Below are positions 19,472 to 30,031 of a DNA stretch of 64,000 nucleotides, one piece after another. How positions within the stretch are numbered: position 1 is the first letter of the stretch; every line of letters starts with the position of its first letter. A program made the translations under genes and the position numbers. Source of the DNA: Stappia sp. ES.058 (GTDB lineage: Bacteria; Pseudomonadota; Alphaproteobacteria; Rhizobiales; Stappiaceae); contig NZ_LT629784.1 in assembly GCF_900105595.1 (NCBI RefSeq), forward strand, positions 3,812,501-3,876,500, given 5' to 3'. Below the pieces are notes generated by a model. The model made no database searches, was not told the DNA's origin, and saw nothing but the letters and a program-made list of their open reading frames with translations.

Positions 19472-20167
19472 CTAACCTTTCCCTGTCGCGCCGCAGGGCC
19501 GGATCCGCTTGAGTATCAAGAGCCGGCTGTCGGGGTCGATAAGGCTGTTCTGTTCTACCATGTCGAAGTCCCAGGCGTCAGACGCTTGCGTGACCTCATC
19601 GCGAAAATTTTTCCCCTTGTGGAAAATTGCCAGCGCGCCGTGGCGCACGAAAGGCTCGGCGAAGCCGCACAAACCCGACAGATCCGCCAGAGCCCGCGCC
19701 GACACGGCCTGAATCGGGGAGGATCCGGAAGATGCCAACTCTTCCGCCACGGCTTCGATGCGGTCGGCATGCACCGTCGCGGGACATCCGGTTTCCCGGA
19801 TCACCGCACGAAGAAAGGCGACCTTGCGCTGATTGCTTTCCACAAGGTGCACATGACCGCGGCCAGCGCTCTCCGCATTCTGCATCAGGGTGATCGCCGT
19901 CACCAACCCGGGAAACCCGGCGCCGCTGCCGAGATCGACCCACTGTCGCGCACCCTCGGCCGCCTTGAGCACCTGGAGACTGTCGGCCACATGTCGGCGC
20001 CAGACGTCCGGCAATGTGGAGGGCGCAACGAGATTCTGGGCCTTTTGCCAGCGCATCAGGAGATCGACGTAGATCCTCAGTCGCTCTTCTGTTTCACGTG
20101 AAACGGGGAAAACATCGTGGAGAACCTGGGGACTGTCTGTGACAGACACGTCTGCGGGTCGGCTCAT
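19472..20167 (-). CDS. rsmG: 16S rRNA m7G527 methyltransferase RsmG
   Basis: SAM-dependent methyltransferase (GidB) of 231 aa that makes m7G at position 527 of 16S rRNA. The SAM-binding loop [14 protein letters not shown] is near residue 75, and [13 protein letters not shown] follows as motif II. Its ATG overlaps the mnmG stop codon by 4 bp (ATGA), so it is translationally coupled to mnmG. A parS-like palindrome lies inside the first 80 bp and encodes part of [11 protein letters not shown], a segment conserved in relatives. Confidence 0.95.
   Translation of the reverse strand: MSRPADVSVTDSPQVLHDVFPVSRETEERLRIYVDLLMRWQKAQNLVAPSTLPDVWRRHVADSLQVLKAAEGARQWVDLGSGAGFPGLVTAITLMQNAESAGRGHVHLVESNQRKVAFLRAVIRETGCPATVHADRIEAVAEELASSGSSPIQAVSARALADLSGLCGFAEPFVRHGALAIFHKGKNFRDEVTQASDAWDFDMVEQNSLIDPDSRLLILKRIRPCGATGKG
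20090..20105. promoter_or_regulatory. parS-like site 1 (in rsmG)
   Basis: TGTTTCACGTGAAACG, 15 of 16 matches to the ParB-binding consensus TGTTTCACGTGAAACA. It lies within the rsmG coding sequence, close to parA and parB. Confidence 0.88.
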
Positions 20168-22074
20168 GCCGCCGCTCCCGGCCGATCCGCGCGTCGCCGG
20201 ACATGCGACAAGAGCAGGCTCAGCGCCGCCGGCGTCACCCCGTCGATCCGCGCGGCCTGGCCGAGGGTTTCCGGACGCACGGCATCAAGTTTCTGCCGCG
20301 CCTCGTTGGACAGCCCGCGCACGGCGGCATAGTCCAGATCCTCCGGCAACACCAGGGCCTCGTCCCGGCGAAGCGCGTCGATGTCCGCCGCCTGTCGCTG
20401 GAGATAAACCGCATAGAGCGCGTCGATCGCGACCTGCTCGGCGCTTGTTCGGTTCAGAGCCGCGATCTCGTCCGGCCACAAAGCCGCCAGCCGGTCGAGA
20501 TCAATATCGGGATAGGACAGCAGCTCGAAAGCGGAGCGGCGCACGCCGTCCTGATTAATCGGCAGGCCGGCCCGGCGTCCAACCTCGGGCGTGGCAGTCA
20601 ACCCTTCGAGGACCGCGCGGGTCTCGGCAAGAGACGCGCATTTCGTTTCGAAAGCGACTCGACGCAGCGCACCGACACACCCGAGCTCGAGGCCGAGCGG
20701 GGTCAGACGCTGATCGGCATTGTCGGCCCTCAGCGACAGACGGTATTCGGCGCGCGAAGTGAACATCCGATACGGTTCCGAAACCCCGCAAGTGACGAGA
20801 TCGTCGATCATCACACCGATATAGCCCTGGTCGCGACCGAAGACGATTTCCGCACCGCCACCCACGGCCCGCGCGGCATTCAGCCCCGCGACGAGCCCTT
20901 GCGCCGCCGCCTCCTCATATCCGGTGGTGCCATTGATCTGGCCTGCGAGGAAGAAACCGGCGACCCGCCGGGTTTCAAGTGTCCGGCGCAATTCGCGCGG
21001 ATCGATGTGATCGTATTCGATGGCATAGCCGGACTTGATCACCGACACGTTTTCCAGACCCGGAATGGTCTTGAGGAACGCGAGCTGCACATCCTCCGGC
21101 AATGAAGTCGAAATCCCGTTCGGATAGACCGTGTGATCATCCAGCCCTTCCGGCTCCAGAAAGATCTGGTGCCCGTCGCGGTCGGCAAAGCGCACGACCT
21201 TGTCCTCGATGGACGGGCAATACCGCGGCCCCTGCCCGCTGATATGGCCGGCGTACATCGCGGAGCGCCCGAGGTTCGCCCGGATGATCTCATGCGTTTC
21301 CGGCGTCGTGCGGGTGATGTGGCAGGAGATCTGCGGTGTCTCGATGGCGCCCGTCAAGGTGGAGAATGGTTCCGGCTCCGAATCGCCCTTTTGCTCATCG
21401 AGCCCCGACCAGTCGATGCTTCGGCCATCGATCCGCGCCGGCGTGCCTGTCTTCAATCGACCAAGCTCGAAGCCGTGCTCGAGCAGCGACGCCGCAAGCC
21501 GTCGCGCCGGCGGATCGCCCGCTCGCCCGGCCGGGATCTTGCGGTCGCCGATATGGATTACACCACGCAGGAAGGTTCCCGTGGTCAGGACGACGGCGCC
21601 GGCGGACAGCTCCGACCCGTCGGCGAGCCGCACACCCGTCACTCGGCCATCGGACACCAGAAGCTCGGCCGCTTCACCCTCGATGACCTCGAGATTGTCC
21701 GTCTCGCGGATCGCGTCCTGCATCGCGGCTCGATAGAGCGCCCGGTCGGCCTGGGCACGGGGCCCGCGGACCGCCGGACCCTTGCGCCGGTTGAGCATGC
21801 GGAACTGAATGCCCGCCTTGTCCGCGACCCGCCCCATCAGCCCGTCGAGCGCATCGACCTCACGCACCAAGTGGCCCTTGCCCAGGCCGCCAATCGCCGG
21901 ATTGCAGGACATCACGCCGACGGTCGCAAAGCTGTGGGTCACCAACGCAGTGCGCGCGCCCATGCGCGCGCTGGCCGCCGCAGCCTCGCAGCCTGCGTGA
22001 CCGCCACCGATCACGATCACATCCAGACCCGGAACGGCCTGCTGCGATCCCTTCGAACGCATCGCGTCCGCCAT
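20164..22074 (-). CDS. mnmG: tRNA uridine-5-carboxymethylaminomethyl modification enzyme, FAD subunit
   Basis: FAD-dependent GidA/MnmG of 636 aa that works with MnmE to form the cmnm5 group at wobble U34. The N-terminal dinucleotide motif [14 protein letters not shown] is followed by [29 protein letters not shown] and, near residue 270, [11 protein letters not shown] (from [10 protein letters not shown]), which are family hallmarks. ATG 22074 (MADAMRSKG) has GGAG 8 nt upstream; a GTG at 22080 is the alternative. The stop overlaps the rsmG start. mnmE lies 395 bp upstream on the same strand. Confidence 0.97.
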   Translation of the reverse strand: MADAMRSKGSQQAVPGLDVIVIGGGHAGCEAAAASARMGARTALVTHSFATVGVMSCNPAIGGLGKGHLVREVDALDGLMGRVADKAGIQFRMLNRRKGPAVRGPRAQADRALYRAAMQDAIRETDNLEVIEGEAAELLVSDGRVTGVRLADGSELSAGAVVLTTGTFLRGVIHIGDRKIPAGRAGDPPARRLAASLLEHGFELGRLKTGTPARIDGRSIDWSGLDEQKGDSEPEPFSTLTGAIETPQISCHITRTTPETHEIIRANLGRSAMYAGHISGQGPRYCPSIEDKVVRFADRDGHQIFLEPEGLDDHTVYPNGISTSLPEDVQLAFLKTIPGLENVSVIKSGYAIEYDHIDPRELRRTLETRRVAGFFLAGQINGTTGYEEAAAQGLVAGLNAARAVGGGAEIVFGRDQGYIGVMIDDLVTCGVSEPYRMFTSRAEYRLSLRADNADQRLTPLGLELGCVGALRRVAFETKCASLAETRAVLEGLTATPEVGRRAGLPINQDGVRRSAFELLSYPDIDLDRLAALWPDEIAALNRTSAEQVAIDALYAVYLQRQAADIDALRRDEALVLPEDLDYAAVRGLSNEARQKLDAVRPETLGQAARIDGVTPAALSLLLSHVRRRADRPGAAA

Positions 22075-22469
22075 TGTCACGTCTCCGATTGCACGGGATG
22101 AAGGTGGCCGCCCCTACGGCGTTCACATCACCCTGCTGTCGACCTTGAAGCGATTCCCCGCCCGTTAGAACCGCGGGTCAAGGATGATATCGATGAGCCC
22201 CCGATCGCACCGGCGACTAGCCGACCACGAGCGGGCCCCGAAAAACCGCCGACCGCAGAATTCCGTCCCTGATATCCAATCCCCACGGTGCGGTCAAAAC
22301 AACTTCCGCCAAGTCAGGCCAAAACGACAGCGCAAATATCAGGCTAAATCGACCGGTCACCAGTCTCTGGTCGGGCGTTTGGGTGCGAACACGCGCATCG
22401 TTTCGGATGAGTCTTCATTACGGTTTAGAATCGACCTCGATTTTCCGCTGTTTCACGTGAAACGCTCGT
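22075..22469. other. mnmG upstream region with parS
   Basis: 395 bp between the mnmG start and the mnmE stop, probably holding the mnmG promoter. One parS-like site lies at its right end. I see no gene or RNA in the rest. Confidence 0.6.
22449..22464. promoter_or_regulatory. parS-like site 2 (mnmG-mnmE intergenic)
   Basis: TGTTTCACGTGAAACG, identical to site 1 and 15 of 16 to consensus. It ends 5 bp before the mnmE stop codon. Confidence 0.9.
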
Positions 22470-23840
22470 TTACTTGCCGATACAAAATTCCGCGAAAATC
22501 ACATCCAGAAGATCCTCAACCCCGACCCGTCCCGAAATACGTCCGAGTGCATCCGCAGCCGATCTGAGATCCTCGGCGCGCAGTTCGAGCGGTCGATCGG
22601 CAGATATCGCCGCCGAAAGCGATTCCCGCGCAACGGCTATCCAGCCACGATGCCGATCCCGCGTGGCCACGGGGTCGGATGACGTTCCGGCGGTGTCACG
22701 GGCAAATGAGCCGAGCGACGAAATCAGGGACACCAGCCCGGCCCCCGTTCGCGCCGAAACCCGAAACAAGGAGGCATCGTCATCCTGGATCGCCGCGGAC
22801 GGTTCCTGCCGCGCAAGGTCGACCTTCGTTTCGATCGTCCAGACAGGCGCAGCCATGTCAGGTGCCGCGTCGCCCTCCTGGTCGGCTTCGTCAGGATCGA
22901 TCAGCCACAAAACAAGATCGGCATCGGCGGCGCGTTGCAGCGCACGGCGTATCCCCTCGCGCTCGACCTCCCCCTCGGCCTCGCGAATTCCGGCTGTATC
23001 GATCAACGTCACGGGATAGCCGGCCAGATCGAGGTGCACCTCGATCACGTCCCGCGTGGTTCCGGCTTCTTCGGTAACGATGGCGACATCGCGCTGCGCG
23101 ATCGCATTGAGCAGGCTCGACTTGCCGGAGTTGGGCCGACCCAGCAAGGCAACCTGGATGCCCGACCGCAACCGCTCCGCTCCACGAGAGCGGGCGACAT
23201 GCGCATCGATTTCGTCACGCAATCCTTCGGCCTCCGGCCAGATACGATCCGCAACACTGCCTGGCACATCGTCTTCGTCAGCAAAGTCGAAATCGGCCTC
23301 GATCATGGCACGCATCCGAATCAATCGGCGACGCCAGTCGTCATAGACGGCACCCAGCGCTCCGCCCATCTGGGAGACAGCCTGGCGCCGTTGCGCCTCG
23401 GTCTCCGCATGTATGAGATCGGCAAGCCCTTCCGCTTCCAGCAAGTCCAACCGGTCGTTGTCGAACGCGCGGCGGGTAAACTCCCCCGCTTCCGCCGCCC
23501 GGTAGCCTGGAAGGCGTCCAAGCACCCTCAGCAGTGCGGCCACGACCGCCCGTCCGCCGTGGCACTGGATCTCCGCGACATCCTCTCCGGTAAAGCTCGC
23601 AGGACCGGGAAACCACAGCACAAGGCTTGCGTCGATAAGCTCTCCGGTTTCGGGATCATGCAGCCGGGCAAGCGTTGCCTTTCGCGGTTCCGGGAGCCGC
23701 CCCATCATCGTTTCGAAGGCGACTCGAGCGTCGCGCCCCGAGACCCGCAGGACCGCGACGCCCGTCGGCAGTCCGCCGCTCGACAAGGCGTAGACCGTGT
23801 CCCGCTGCATGCCGTGACCCCTCTGCGCTATCTCTGTCAT
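22470..23840 (-). CDS. mnmE: tRNA modification GTPase MnmE
   Basis: GTPase of 456 aa, partner of MnmG. An N-terminal formyl-THF-binding domain ([19 protein letters not shown]) is followed by a helical domain with an inserted G domain: G1 [10 protein letters not shown]2 AGTTRD and G3 DTAGIRE. The C-terminal FCIGK contains the conserved cysteine. The start is taken as ATG 23840 ([11 protein letters not shown]), with GGAGGG 13 nt upstream; ATG 23810 is the alternative. The open frame continues about 290 bp upstream without family-like sequence. Confidence 0.95.
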   Translation of the reverse strand: MTEIAQRGHGMQRDTVYALSSGGLPTGVAVLRVSGRDARVAFETMMGRLPEPRKATLARLHDPETGELIDASLVLWFPGPASFTGEDVAEIQCHGGRAVVAALLRVLGRLPGYRAAEAGEFTRRAFDNDRLDLLEAEGLADLIHAETEAQRRQAVSQMGGALGAVYDDWRRRLIRMRAMIEADFDFADEDDVPGSVADRIWPEAEGLRDEIDAHVARSRGAERLRSGIQVALLGRPNSGKSSLLNAIAQRDVAIVTEEAGTTRDVIEVHLDLAGYPVTLIDTAGIREAEGEVEREGIRRALQRAADADLVLWLIDPDEADQEGDAAPDMAAPVWTIETKVDLARQEPSAAIQDDDASLFRVSARTGAGLVSLISSLGSFARDTAGTSSDPVATRDRHRGWIAVARESLSAAISADRPLELRAEDLRSAADALGRISGRVGVEDLLDVIFAEFCIGK

Positions 23841-24015
23841 CAGTGTCCGTTTTCCCTCCGCGAAACCCGCGGTTTCGAAGCTGACTGCACGGCACCGCAC
23901 GGGATCACCGCCTCCCGGCTTGTTCCTTCGCGCGCGTACGTTACCTTCATGCAGATGGACGGGACGGACCGAGATGTCATCGCCCGTCGCGACCACCTCA
24001 TTACCGGGAACCCTC

Positions 24016-26079
24016 ATGACCGACAACCGCCTTGCCAATGCCACAAGCCCGTACCTGCTCCAGCACAAGGACAATCCGGTTGCCTGGCGGCCCTGGGGCC
24101 CGGAGGCCCTTGCCGAGGCGCGCGATGGCGGCAAGCCGATCTTGCTGTCGGTCGGTTACGCCGCCTGCCACTGGTGCCATGTCATGGCGCATGAAAGTTT
24201 CGAGGACCCGGACATCGCGGAAGCAATGAACACCCTCTTCGTCAACATCAAGGTCGACCGCGAGGAACGTCCGGACATCGACCAGATCTACATGAGCGCG
24301 CTCCATGCGCTTGGGGAACAGGGCGGCTGGCCGCTGACCATGTTCTTGACCAGCGAAGCGGAGCCGTTCTGGGGCGGCACATATTTTCCGAAGACAGCCC
24401 GTTGGGGCAGACCCGGTTTTGGCGATGTTCTCGAGGCCGTGTCGAAAGCCTATCAATCGGATCGCGACCGAATCGACCAGAACTGCGACAGCCTGATGGC
24501 GCATCTGCGGGCCACCGCCAACGGATCCGGCTTGGAATCCGGCGGTCAAGCCTTACCACGCGGCCTTGCGACAACCGCGGGTTTGAAGCTTGCGGAGCTA
24601 ACTGACCCGGTCAATGGCGGGACCAAGGGCGCCCCGAAATTCCCCCAGGCAAGCGTGATGGAGCTGATTTGGCGTGCGAGCCTGCGCTCGGGCAACGCCG
24701 ATGCGCGCGCCGCCTGCATCCTCTCACTGGAACGCATGAGCAACGGCGGGATCTACGATCACATCGGCGGCGGCCTCTCGCGCTATTCCGTCGACCAGCG
24801 TTGGCTCGTTCCCCATTTTGAAAAGATGCTCTACGACAACGCGCAATATCTGTCGCATCTGGCCCTGGTCGGGAGCGCAGATCCCGATCCGGATCATGCC
24901 GCATTGTTCCGCCGGCGAATCGACGAGACCGCAGCCTGGATTGAACGGGAAATGGGGGTCGAGGGTGCTTATGCCGCAAGCCTCGATGCCGACACCGAAG
25001 GCGAGGAAGGCAAGACTTATGTCTGGACCCCGGGCCAGGTCGCGAACGTTCTCGGAAAAGCCGATGCCGTTGCCTTCAACCGTGTCTACGACATTTCCCC
25101 TGCGGGAAATTTCGAGAGCGCGAATATCCCCAACCGCCTGACGCGCACCGACGATCCCGACGATCCGACGGACGAGACCACACTGAGGAGCTGGCGGGAA
25201 CACCTGCTCGAGGCACGCAACAAACGCGCGCAGCCTGCCCGCGACGACAAGATCCTGGCCGACTGGAACGGGCTCCTGATCGCGGGCCTTGCGCGGGCGG
25301 CTGATCCTGTTTCACGTGAATCGCTCCGTAACATGGCGATCGGCGCGTACCGCTTCATCATGGACCGCATGATCACCGACACCGGCCTCGCCCACGCCTT
25401 GCGGGCGGACACAATGGTTGCACCAGGGTTCGCGACCGACCACGCCGCCATGATGCTGGCCGCCCTCGCGCTCGCCGAGACATCCCGCAGTTCGAAGGAG
25501 ACCAATGGCTATGTCCGAGATGCAGAACGTCTGGCAGCCTTCCTCGACCGGCATTACCGGCACGAAACCGGGGGATACTATCTCACGTCCGACCGCGCCG
25601 AGGATCTGATCGTACGACCCTACTCCGCAATGGACGAAGCGACCCCGAACGCCAATGCCATGGTGGCCGAAGCGTGTATCCGTCTGTGGCACCTGACTGG
25701 TGATAATAGCCACCGCGACACAGCCGATGCGATCTTTACCTCCTTTGCCGAAGCGATCCCGAAAAACGTCTTCGGCACGGCCGGACTCCTGAACGCACTC
25801 GATACACTGGAAAACGGTGTGTTGGCGGTGATCGTCACCGAAACCGGCGCGCGGGACACGGCGTTCGATCAGGCACTCCTCGCGCTTGGCGACCCGGCGA
25901 TTGTCCGCCGAACGATTTCAGCGGAAGACCGCGCCTTCGCAGACGACCACCCGGCGGCAGGCAAGGAAATGAGGGAAAGCCGGCCGACCCTTTACCTTTG
26001 CGCGGAAGGGCGCTGCGGCCCCCCCGTCACCGACTGCAGCGGTTTGGCCGGTCACCTTCGCGATCTGCGCGGGCATTGA
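24016..26079 (+). CDS. Thioredoxin-domain protein, YyaL/SPATA20 (DUF255) family
   Basis: A 687-aa protein with an N-terminal DUF255 thioredoxin-like domain ([19 protein letters not shown], then the CHWCHVM motif near residue 55) and a C-terminal six-hairpin glycosidase-like alpha/alpha barrel ([27 protein letters not shown]). The family is conserved from bacteria to man but its reaction is not established. ATG 24016 (MTDNRLAN) fits homologous starts; ATG 23974 is possible. It is divergent from mnmE. A parS-like site lies in its coding sequence, and its 3' end overlaps a convergent GNAT gene by 53 bp. Confidence 0.9.
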   Translation: MTDNRLANATSPYLLQHKDNPVAWRPWGPEALAEARDGGKPILLSVGYAACHWCHVMAHESFEDPDIAEAMNTLFVNIKVDREERPDIDQIYMSALHALGEQGGWPLTMFLTSEAEPFWGGTYFPKTARWGRPGFGDVLEAVSKAYQSDRDRIDQNCDSLMAHLRATANGSGLESGGQALPRGLATTAGLKLAELTDPVNGGTKGAPKFPQASVMELIWRASLRSGNADARAACILSLERMSNGGIYDHIGGGLSRYSVDQRWLVPHFEKMLYDNAQYLSHLALVGSADPDPDHAALFRRRIDETAAWIEREMGVEGAYAASLDADTEGEEGKTYVWTPGQVANVLGKADAVAFNRVYDISPAGNFESANIPNRLTRTDDPDDPTDETTLRSWREHLLEARNKRAQPARDDKILADWNGLLIAGLARAADPVSRESLRNMAIGAYRFIMDRMITDTGLAHALRADTMVAPGFATDHAAMMLAALALAETSRSSKETNGYVRDAERLAAFLDRHYRHETGGYYLTSDRAEDLIVRPYSAMDEATPNANAMVAEACIRLWHLTGDNSHRDTADAIFTSFAEAIPKNVFGTAGLLNALDTLENGVLAVIVTETGARDTAFDQALLALGDPAIVRRTISAEDRAFADDHPAAGKEMRESRPTLYLCAEGRCGPPVTDCSGLAGHLRDLRGH
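25308..25323. promoter_or_regulatory. parS-like site 3 (in DUF255 gene)
   Basis: TGTTTCACGTGAATCG, 14 of 16 matches to consensus with the central CACGTG intact. It lies inside the coding sequence. Confidence 0.7.
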
Positions 26080-26623
26080 AACGCTCGCCCGACAATCGAT
26101 ACAAGACATGCGGGCGCAAGGGGTGATCCTCGGGAACTGCCGGGTGTCCGAAAGCCCCAGTCGTATCCTCCGTCATGCCAAGACGCTTCATCACCCGCCG
26201 TGAAGGCGCATTAGGGACGGCGGTGAAGGAGATGATCTCCCGAAGCCGGAGGGTTTCGAATCCGAATCGAAGCCACGCCATCGCTGCCTCCGTGGCATAG
26301 CCCTGGCCCCAGGCATAACGTGCGAGCCGCCAGCCGATCTCGAGCGTATCGGGCACCGGAACATCGGGCGCCGGACGGTTCAGCCCGACAAACCCCAGAA
26401 ACGCACCGCTCGCCTTTTCCTCCACGGGCTGGAAGCAGATCCCGTCGGTTTCCGCCTTTTCCATCGCCCGCAGGATCAGCGCATCGCTTTCCTCCCGGCT
26501 GAGCGTCGCGGGGAAATAGCGCATTACACAAGGATCGGCATTAAGGGCGGCAAAAGGCGCGCGATCCGCCTCGCGCCAGGGACGCAGGATCAAGCGGTCG
26601 GTTTCCAGTGTTACGCCCGTCAT
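26027..26623 (-). CDS. RimJ/RimL-type GNAT acetyltransferase
   Basis: A 198-aa GNAT protein of the ribosomal-protein-alanine acetyltransferase group. It begins [18 protein letters not shown], carries the acetyl-CoA loop [17 protein letters not shown] near residue 110 and ends the domain with [20 protein letters not shown], all typical. Such enzymes acetylate protein N-termini or small amines; the substrate here is unknown. The 3' end overlaps the convergent DUF255 gene by 53 bp, so the Arg-rich C-terminal tail (GDRPNRCSR) is constrained by two reading frames. Confidence 0.87.
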   Translation of the reverse strand: MTGVTLETDRLILRPWREADRAPFAALNADPCVMRYFPATLSREESDALILRAMEKAETDGICFQPVEEKASGAFLGFVGLNRPAPDVPVPDTLEIGWRLARYAWGQGYATEAAMAWLRFGFETLRLREIISFTAVPNAPSRRVMKRLGMTEDTTGAFGHPAVPEDHPLRPHVLYRLSGERFNARADREGDRPNRCSR

Positions 26624-26660
26624 ATCGCATGTCTCTTATTGTTGCAGAACCGAATCGACC

Positions 26661-26676
26661 TGATTCACGTGAAACA
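26661..26676. promoter_or_regulatory. parS-like site 4
   Basis: TGATTCACGTGAAACA, 15 of 16 to consensus. It lies in the gap between rho and the GNAT gene, 9 bp from the rho terminator hairpin. Confidence 0.88.
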
Positions 26677-26684
26677 CAACGCAA

Positions 26685-26711
26685 AACACCCGCAAGCGAC
26701 CTGCGGGTGTT
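26685..26711 (-). terminator. Intrinsic terminator of rho
   Basis: Inverted repeat with 10-bp arms (AACACCCGCA and TGCGGGTGTT), 45 bp past the rho stop codon. On the minus strand it is followed by TTTTGCGTTGTGTTT, a good T-tract. Confidence 0.85.
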
Positions 26712-26723
26712 CCACGTGAATCC
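26708..26723. promoter_or_regulatory. parS-like site 5 (weaker)
   Basis: TGTTCCACGTGAATCC, 13 of 16 to TGTTTCACGTGAAACA, with the core CACGTG and left arm preserved. It overlaps the proximal arm of the rho terminator by 4 bp. Confidence 0.6.
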
Positions 26724-26755
26724 GTCGTCGCGCCGGGCGCGACAATCGCGAACAA

Positions 26756-28021
26756 TCAGGTGTTCATGCTGTCGAAGAAATCGTCATTCGACTTGGTCTG
26801 GCGCAGCTTGTCGAGCAGGAATTCAATGGCATCTACCGTGCCCATCGGATTGAGGATCCGGCGCAGAACGAACATCTTCTTGAGCTGAACCGGGTCGACC
26901 AGAAGCTCTTCCTTGCGGGTGCCGGAGCGCTGAATGTCGATGGCCGGAAACACGCGCTTGTCGGAGATCTTGCGGTCGAGGATGATCTCGGAATTGCCCG
27001 TGCCCTTGAACTCCTCGAAGATCACCTCGTCCATGCGGCTGCCGGTATCGATCAGCGCGGTCGCAATAATCGTCAACGACCCGCCCTCTTCGATGTTTCG
27101 CGCCGCACCGAAGAAGCGCTTCGGGCGCTGCAGCGCATTGGCATCGACACCGCCGGTCAACACCTTGCCCGAGGACGGAACAACGGTGTTGTAGGCGCGA
27201 CCGAGGCGCGTGATCGAATCGAGCAGAATGACGACGTCACGGCCGTGCTCAACGAGACGCTTGGCCTTCTCGATGACCATTTCGGCGACCTGGACGTGAC
27301 GGACCGCCGGTTCGTCGAACGTGGACGACACAACCTCACCGTTGACGGTGCGCTGCATGTCGGTGACTTCTTCCGGCCGCTCATCGATCAGCAGCACGAT
27401 AAGATAGCATTCCGGATGGTTGGTGGTGATCGCCTTTGCGATGTTCTGGAGGACCACCGTCTTGCCGGTGCGCGGCGGAGCAGTGATCAGCCCACGCTGG
27501 CCCTTGCCGAGCGGTGCGACGAGGTCGATGACCCGGGCCGTGAAGTCCTTGCCGTCGGGCAATTCGACTTCCATCTTCAAACGCTCGTCGGGATAGAGCG
27601 GCGTCAGATTGTCGAAATGGACCTTGTGACGAGCCTTGTCCGGATCCTCGAAATTGATCTTGTTGACCTTGAGCAGCGCGAAATAGCGCTCCCCGTCCTT
27701 CGGGCTGCGAATCTCCCCCTCGACCGTATCGCCGGTACGCAACGAAAAACGTCGGATCTGAGAGGGGGAAATATAAATATCATCCGGCCCGGGAAGATAA
27801 TTGGCATCGGGCGACCGCAAGAACCCGAAACCGTCCTGAAGCACCTCGACAACGCCCTCGCCGATAATATCGACGTCCTGGGTAGCCAATTGCTTCAATA
27901 TTGCGAACATCAGCTCCTGCTTGCGCATGGTGCTTGCGTTCTCGACCGCATGTTCCTCCGCGAAGGCAAGAAGTTCGGTCGGCGTCTTGATCTTGAGATC
28001 TGAGAGTTTCATTTCCCGCAT
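26756..28021 (-). CDS. rho: Transcription termination factor Rho
   Basis: Hexameric RNA helicase of 421 aa. It has the N-terminal Rho domain ([20 protein letters not shown]), an RNA-binding cold-shock fold ([20 protein letters not shown]), the P-loop APPRTGKT near residue 184, and Walker [13 protein letters not shown] near 268. The Q- and R-loop regions ([16 protein letters not shown]) are intact. The start is ATG 28021, which fits the MREMKL form seen in relatives; ATG 28012 is the alternative. It has an intrinsic terminator flanked by two parS-like sites, and a long untranslated stretch of about 300 bp upstream. Confidence 0.97.
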   Translation of the reverse strand: MREMKLSDLKIKTPTELLAFAEEHAVENASTMRKQELMFAILKQLATQDVDIIGEGVVEVLQDGFGFLRSPDANYLPGPDDIYISPSQIRRFSLRTGDTVEGEIRSPKDGERYFALLKVNKINFEDPDKARHKVHFDNLTPLYPDERLKMEVELPDGKDFTARVIDLVAPLGKGQRGLITAPPRTGKTVVLQNIAKAITTNHPECYLIVLLIDERPEEVTDMQRTVNGEVVSSTFDEPAVRHVQVAEMVIEKAKRLVEHGRDVVILLDSITRLGRAYNTVVPSSGKVLTGGVDANALQRPKRFFGAARNIEEGGSLTIIATALIDTGSRMDEVIFEEFKGTGNSEIILDRKISDKRVFPAIDIQRSGTRKEELLVDPVQLKKMFVLRRILNPMGTVDAIEFLLDKLRQTKSNDDFFDSMNT

Positions 28022-28327
28022 GGGCTAGGGAGAGTCTTCTTCTGGAGTGAATGGATGCAAACGATCCGCATGCAGCGACAAGGCAAGTGGATCATACGAC
28101 AGAAAGGTTGGGGATTCCGTGGGTCAAAAGCCGACTTCTCGAAGCGGCCTGATCTCGCAGCGTGTCCGCAAAAGAACCCTGAGACCATACCCAATGGATT
28201 TGAGGTTCCCGGAAACTACATTTTTAATCGACCGAGAGCAAGCGCGATTCCGTACTTCCATCGGATTAAATCCCGGAACTATCAGTCTTACACCAGGAAG
28301 ACCCTGCGGCAGGTGCGAAACACGACC
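28022..28327. other. Region between hemJ and rho
   Basis: 306 bp, noticeably less GC-rich than the genes around it. It probably carries the rho promoter and leader; long rho leaders are autoregulatory in other bacteria, but I see no specific motif. No gene is supported. Confidence 0.5.
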
Positions 28328-28753
28328 TCAGAACGGTTTGATCACCACCAAAATGACAATCGCGACCATCAGCAAAGTCGGAACTTCATTGATGAAGCGA
28401 TAATGACGATGGCTGCGTGTGTTCCGGTCGGCCGCAAACACCTTCACGCAGCGCGCGAGATACCCGTGATATCCGCTCATGACCAGGACCAGCGCCAGCT
28501 TGGCGTGAAACCAGCCGTCGCGAAAAAAACCGCCCTCAAAAGCGACCCACAACCCGAACACCCAGGTTGCGATCATCGCCGGCGTCATGATCGCCTTGAG
28601 CAGGCGCCGCTCCATGACCTTGAAGGTCTCGCTCTGCTGCGTCCTCGTCTCCGTCTCTGCGTGATAGACGAACAATCGCGGCAAATAGAACAGCGCCGCC
28701 ATCCAGGCGATCACCGACATGATGTGCAGGGCCTTGAGCCAGAGATACAGCAT
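28328..28753 (-). CDS. hemJ: Protoporphyrinogen IX oxidase HemJ
   Basis: A 141-aa inner-membrane protein with four hydrophobic segments. HemJ oxidises protoporphyrinogen IX to protoporphyrin IX in bacteria lacking HemG and HemY. Diagnostic features are the N-terminal LKALHIMSVIAWMAALFYLP with conserved His-10, YHAE after the first segment, and LKAIMTPAMIATWVFG. It lies 7 bp after hemE, which supplies coproporphyrinogen earlier in the same pathway, so the pair is almost certainly co-transcribed. Placement hemE-hemJ-rho is conserved in the order. Confidence 0.95.
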   Translation of the reverse strand: MLYLWLKALHIMSVIAWMAALFYLPRLFVYHAETETRTQQSETFKVMERRLLKAIMTPAMIATWVFGLWVAFEGGFFRDGWFHAKLALVLVMSGYHGYLARCVKVFAADRNTRSHRHYRFINEVPTLLMVAIVILVVIKPF

Positions 28754-28760
28754 GCGCTCG

Positions 28761-29807
28761 TCAGCCTCTGGGATCCGGGGTGGCGCGAACCCGTTCGATC
28801 ATGCGGCGCACATTGTCCGGATCCGCATCCGGCGTCACGCCATGACCGAGGTTGAACACAAGCGGTCCATCGCCGAGGGTCCTGAGGACCTGATCGACAC
28901 CGTCGTCGAGCGCCTGGCCGCCCGCGACAAGCCGCATGGGATCGAGGTTTCCCTGCACCGGCACCAGCTTTTGCACGTCCTGCGCCAGGTCGGCCGGAAC
29001 TGTCCAGTCAAGACCGATCGCATCGACACCCGTCTCTGCGATATAGGTCTTCAGCCGCGCGGCCGACGCCTTTGGGAACCCGATGATCTTGGCATCGGGC
29101 ACCACCGCCTTCACGCCCTTGACGATCGCCTTTGCCGGCGCGATCGACCAACGCGCGAACCCGGCATCGTCGAGAACGCCCGCCCAGGTATCGAACATCT
29201 GCACCGCATCCGCTCCCGCCTCGAACTGACGGATCAGATAACGGATCGATGCCGGAACCAGCTGGTCGATAAAGGACTGCATCAGGTCAGGGTCGCGATA
29301 GGCGCCGATACGCGCGGCCGTTTGGTCCGGAGTGGTGTGGCCAGCCACAGAATAGCAGGCGACCGTCCAGGGTGCCCCACAAAACCCGAGAAGCGTCGTT
29401 TCGTCTGACAACTCCGCCCTCAGCCGGCGAACCGTCTCGATCACCGGATTGAGATGGTCCTCCGCGCGTCCCTGATCGAGCCTGTCGACCAGTTCGGACT
29501 TGAGCGGATCGAGCACCGGTCCACGCCCTTCCTCGAAGCGAACGGGGTATCCAAGCGCGTCCGGGACGACGAAAATATCGGAGAACAGGATTGCCGCATC
29601 AAAACCGTACCGACGAATGGGCTGAAGGGTCACTTCTGTCGCCAGATCGGTGTCATAGCAAAATTCCAGAAAATTAACCTTCTTTGAACGAACGGCGCGG
29701 TATTCAGGAAGGTACCTGCCGGCCTGTCGCATCATCCAGACGGGAGGCGGCCACAGCCGATCTCCTTCGAGCACACGCATGACCCGTCGCGAGCTTGTCT
29801 GAGACAC
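28761..29807 (-). CDS. hemE: Uroporphyrinogen decarboxylase
   Basis: A 348-aa enzyme converting uroporphyrinogen III to coproporphyrinogen III. The signature PPPVWMMRQAGRYLPEYR is at residues 20-37, AAILFSDIFVVPDALG carries the catalytic Asp near 77, and GFCGAPWTVACY is near 142. The start is GTG 29807, supported by AAGGGAG 6 nt upstream. Its promoter must lie in the adjacent predicted origin, as in Caulobacter, where the hemE promoter lies in Cori. It is followed by hemJ. Confidence 0.97.
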   Translation of the reverse strand: MSQTSSRRVMRVLEGDRLWPPPVWMMRQAGRYLPEYRAVRSKKVNFLEFCYDTDLATEVTLQPIRRYGFDAAILFSDIFVVPDALGYPVRFEEGRGPVLDPLKSELVDRLDQGRAEDHLNPVIETVRRLRAELSDETTLLGFCGAPWTVACYSVAGHTTPDQTAARIGAYRDPDLMQSFIDQLVPASIRYLIRQFEAGADAVQMFDTWAGVLDDAGFARWSIAPAKAIVKGVKAVVPDAKIIGFPKASAARLKTYIAETGVDAIGLDWTVPADLAQDVQKLVPVQGNLDPMRLVAGGQALDDGVDQVLRTLGDGPLVFNLGHGVTPDADPDNVRRMIERVRATPDPRG

Positions 29808-29831
29808 GAATAACTCCCTTTAAAAAGAAAA

Positions 29832-29850
29832 GAATCCTGAATCTGGATTC
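29832..29850. repeat. Three GANTC sites at 7-bp spacing
   Basis: GAATC at 29832, GAATC at 29839 and GATTC at 29846 form a 7-bp periodic run. The outer two also form an inverted repeat (GAATCC and GGATTC). GANTC is the CcrM methylation site in Alphaproteobacteria. Further sites lie at 29910, 29952, 29980 and 30035. Confidence 0.8.
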
Positions 29851-30012
29851 TGTTGTTTTTGTTTGTCGGTGGACATCCGGGATTGCCGGTTGTCGACACC
29901 TCTCCACATGACTCATTCATGGCGAACCTGTCGAGGAGTTTTGCCTGAAAAGAGTCGTGTGCCAACCGGTGACAACCCGGATTCCGACAATTCTTTCAAA
30001 CCGGTGCGTCAT

Positions 30013-30031
30013 GGTTAACTTCTTGTTAACC
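30013..30031. promoter_or_regulatory. CtrA-type box in oriC
   Basis: GGTTAACTTCTTGTTAACC contains an exact TTAA-N7-TTAA (30015-30018 and 30026-30029) and is itself a perfect inverted repeat with 7-bp arms. CtrA binds this motif at the Caulobacter origin and represses initiation. Binding here is inferred from the match and position. Confidence 0.75.

Noticed and set aside
28022..28327. Short frames in the rho leader
   Set aside because: No conserved features and no ribosome sites; treated as non-coding.
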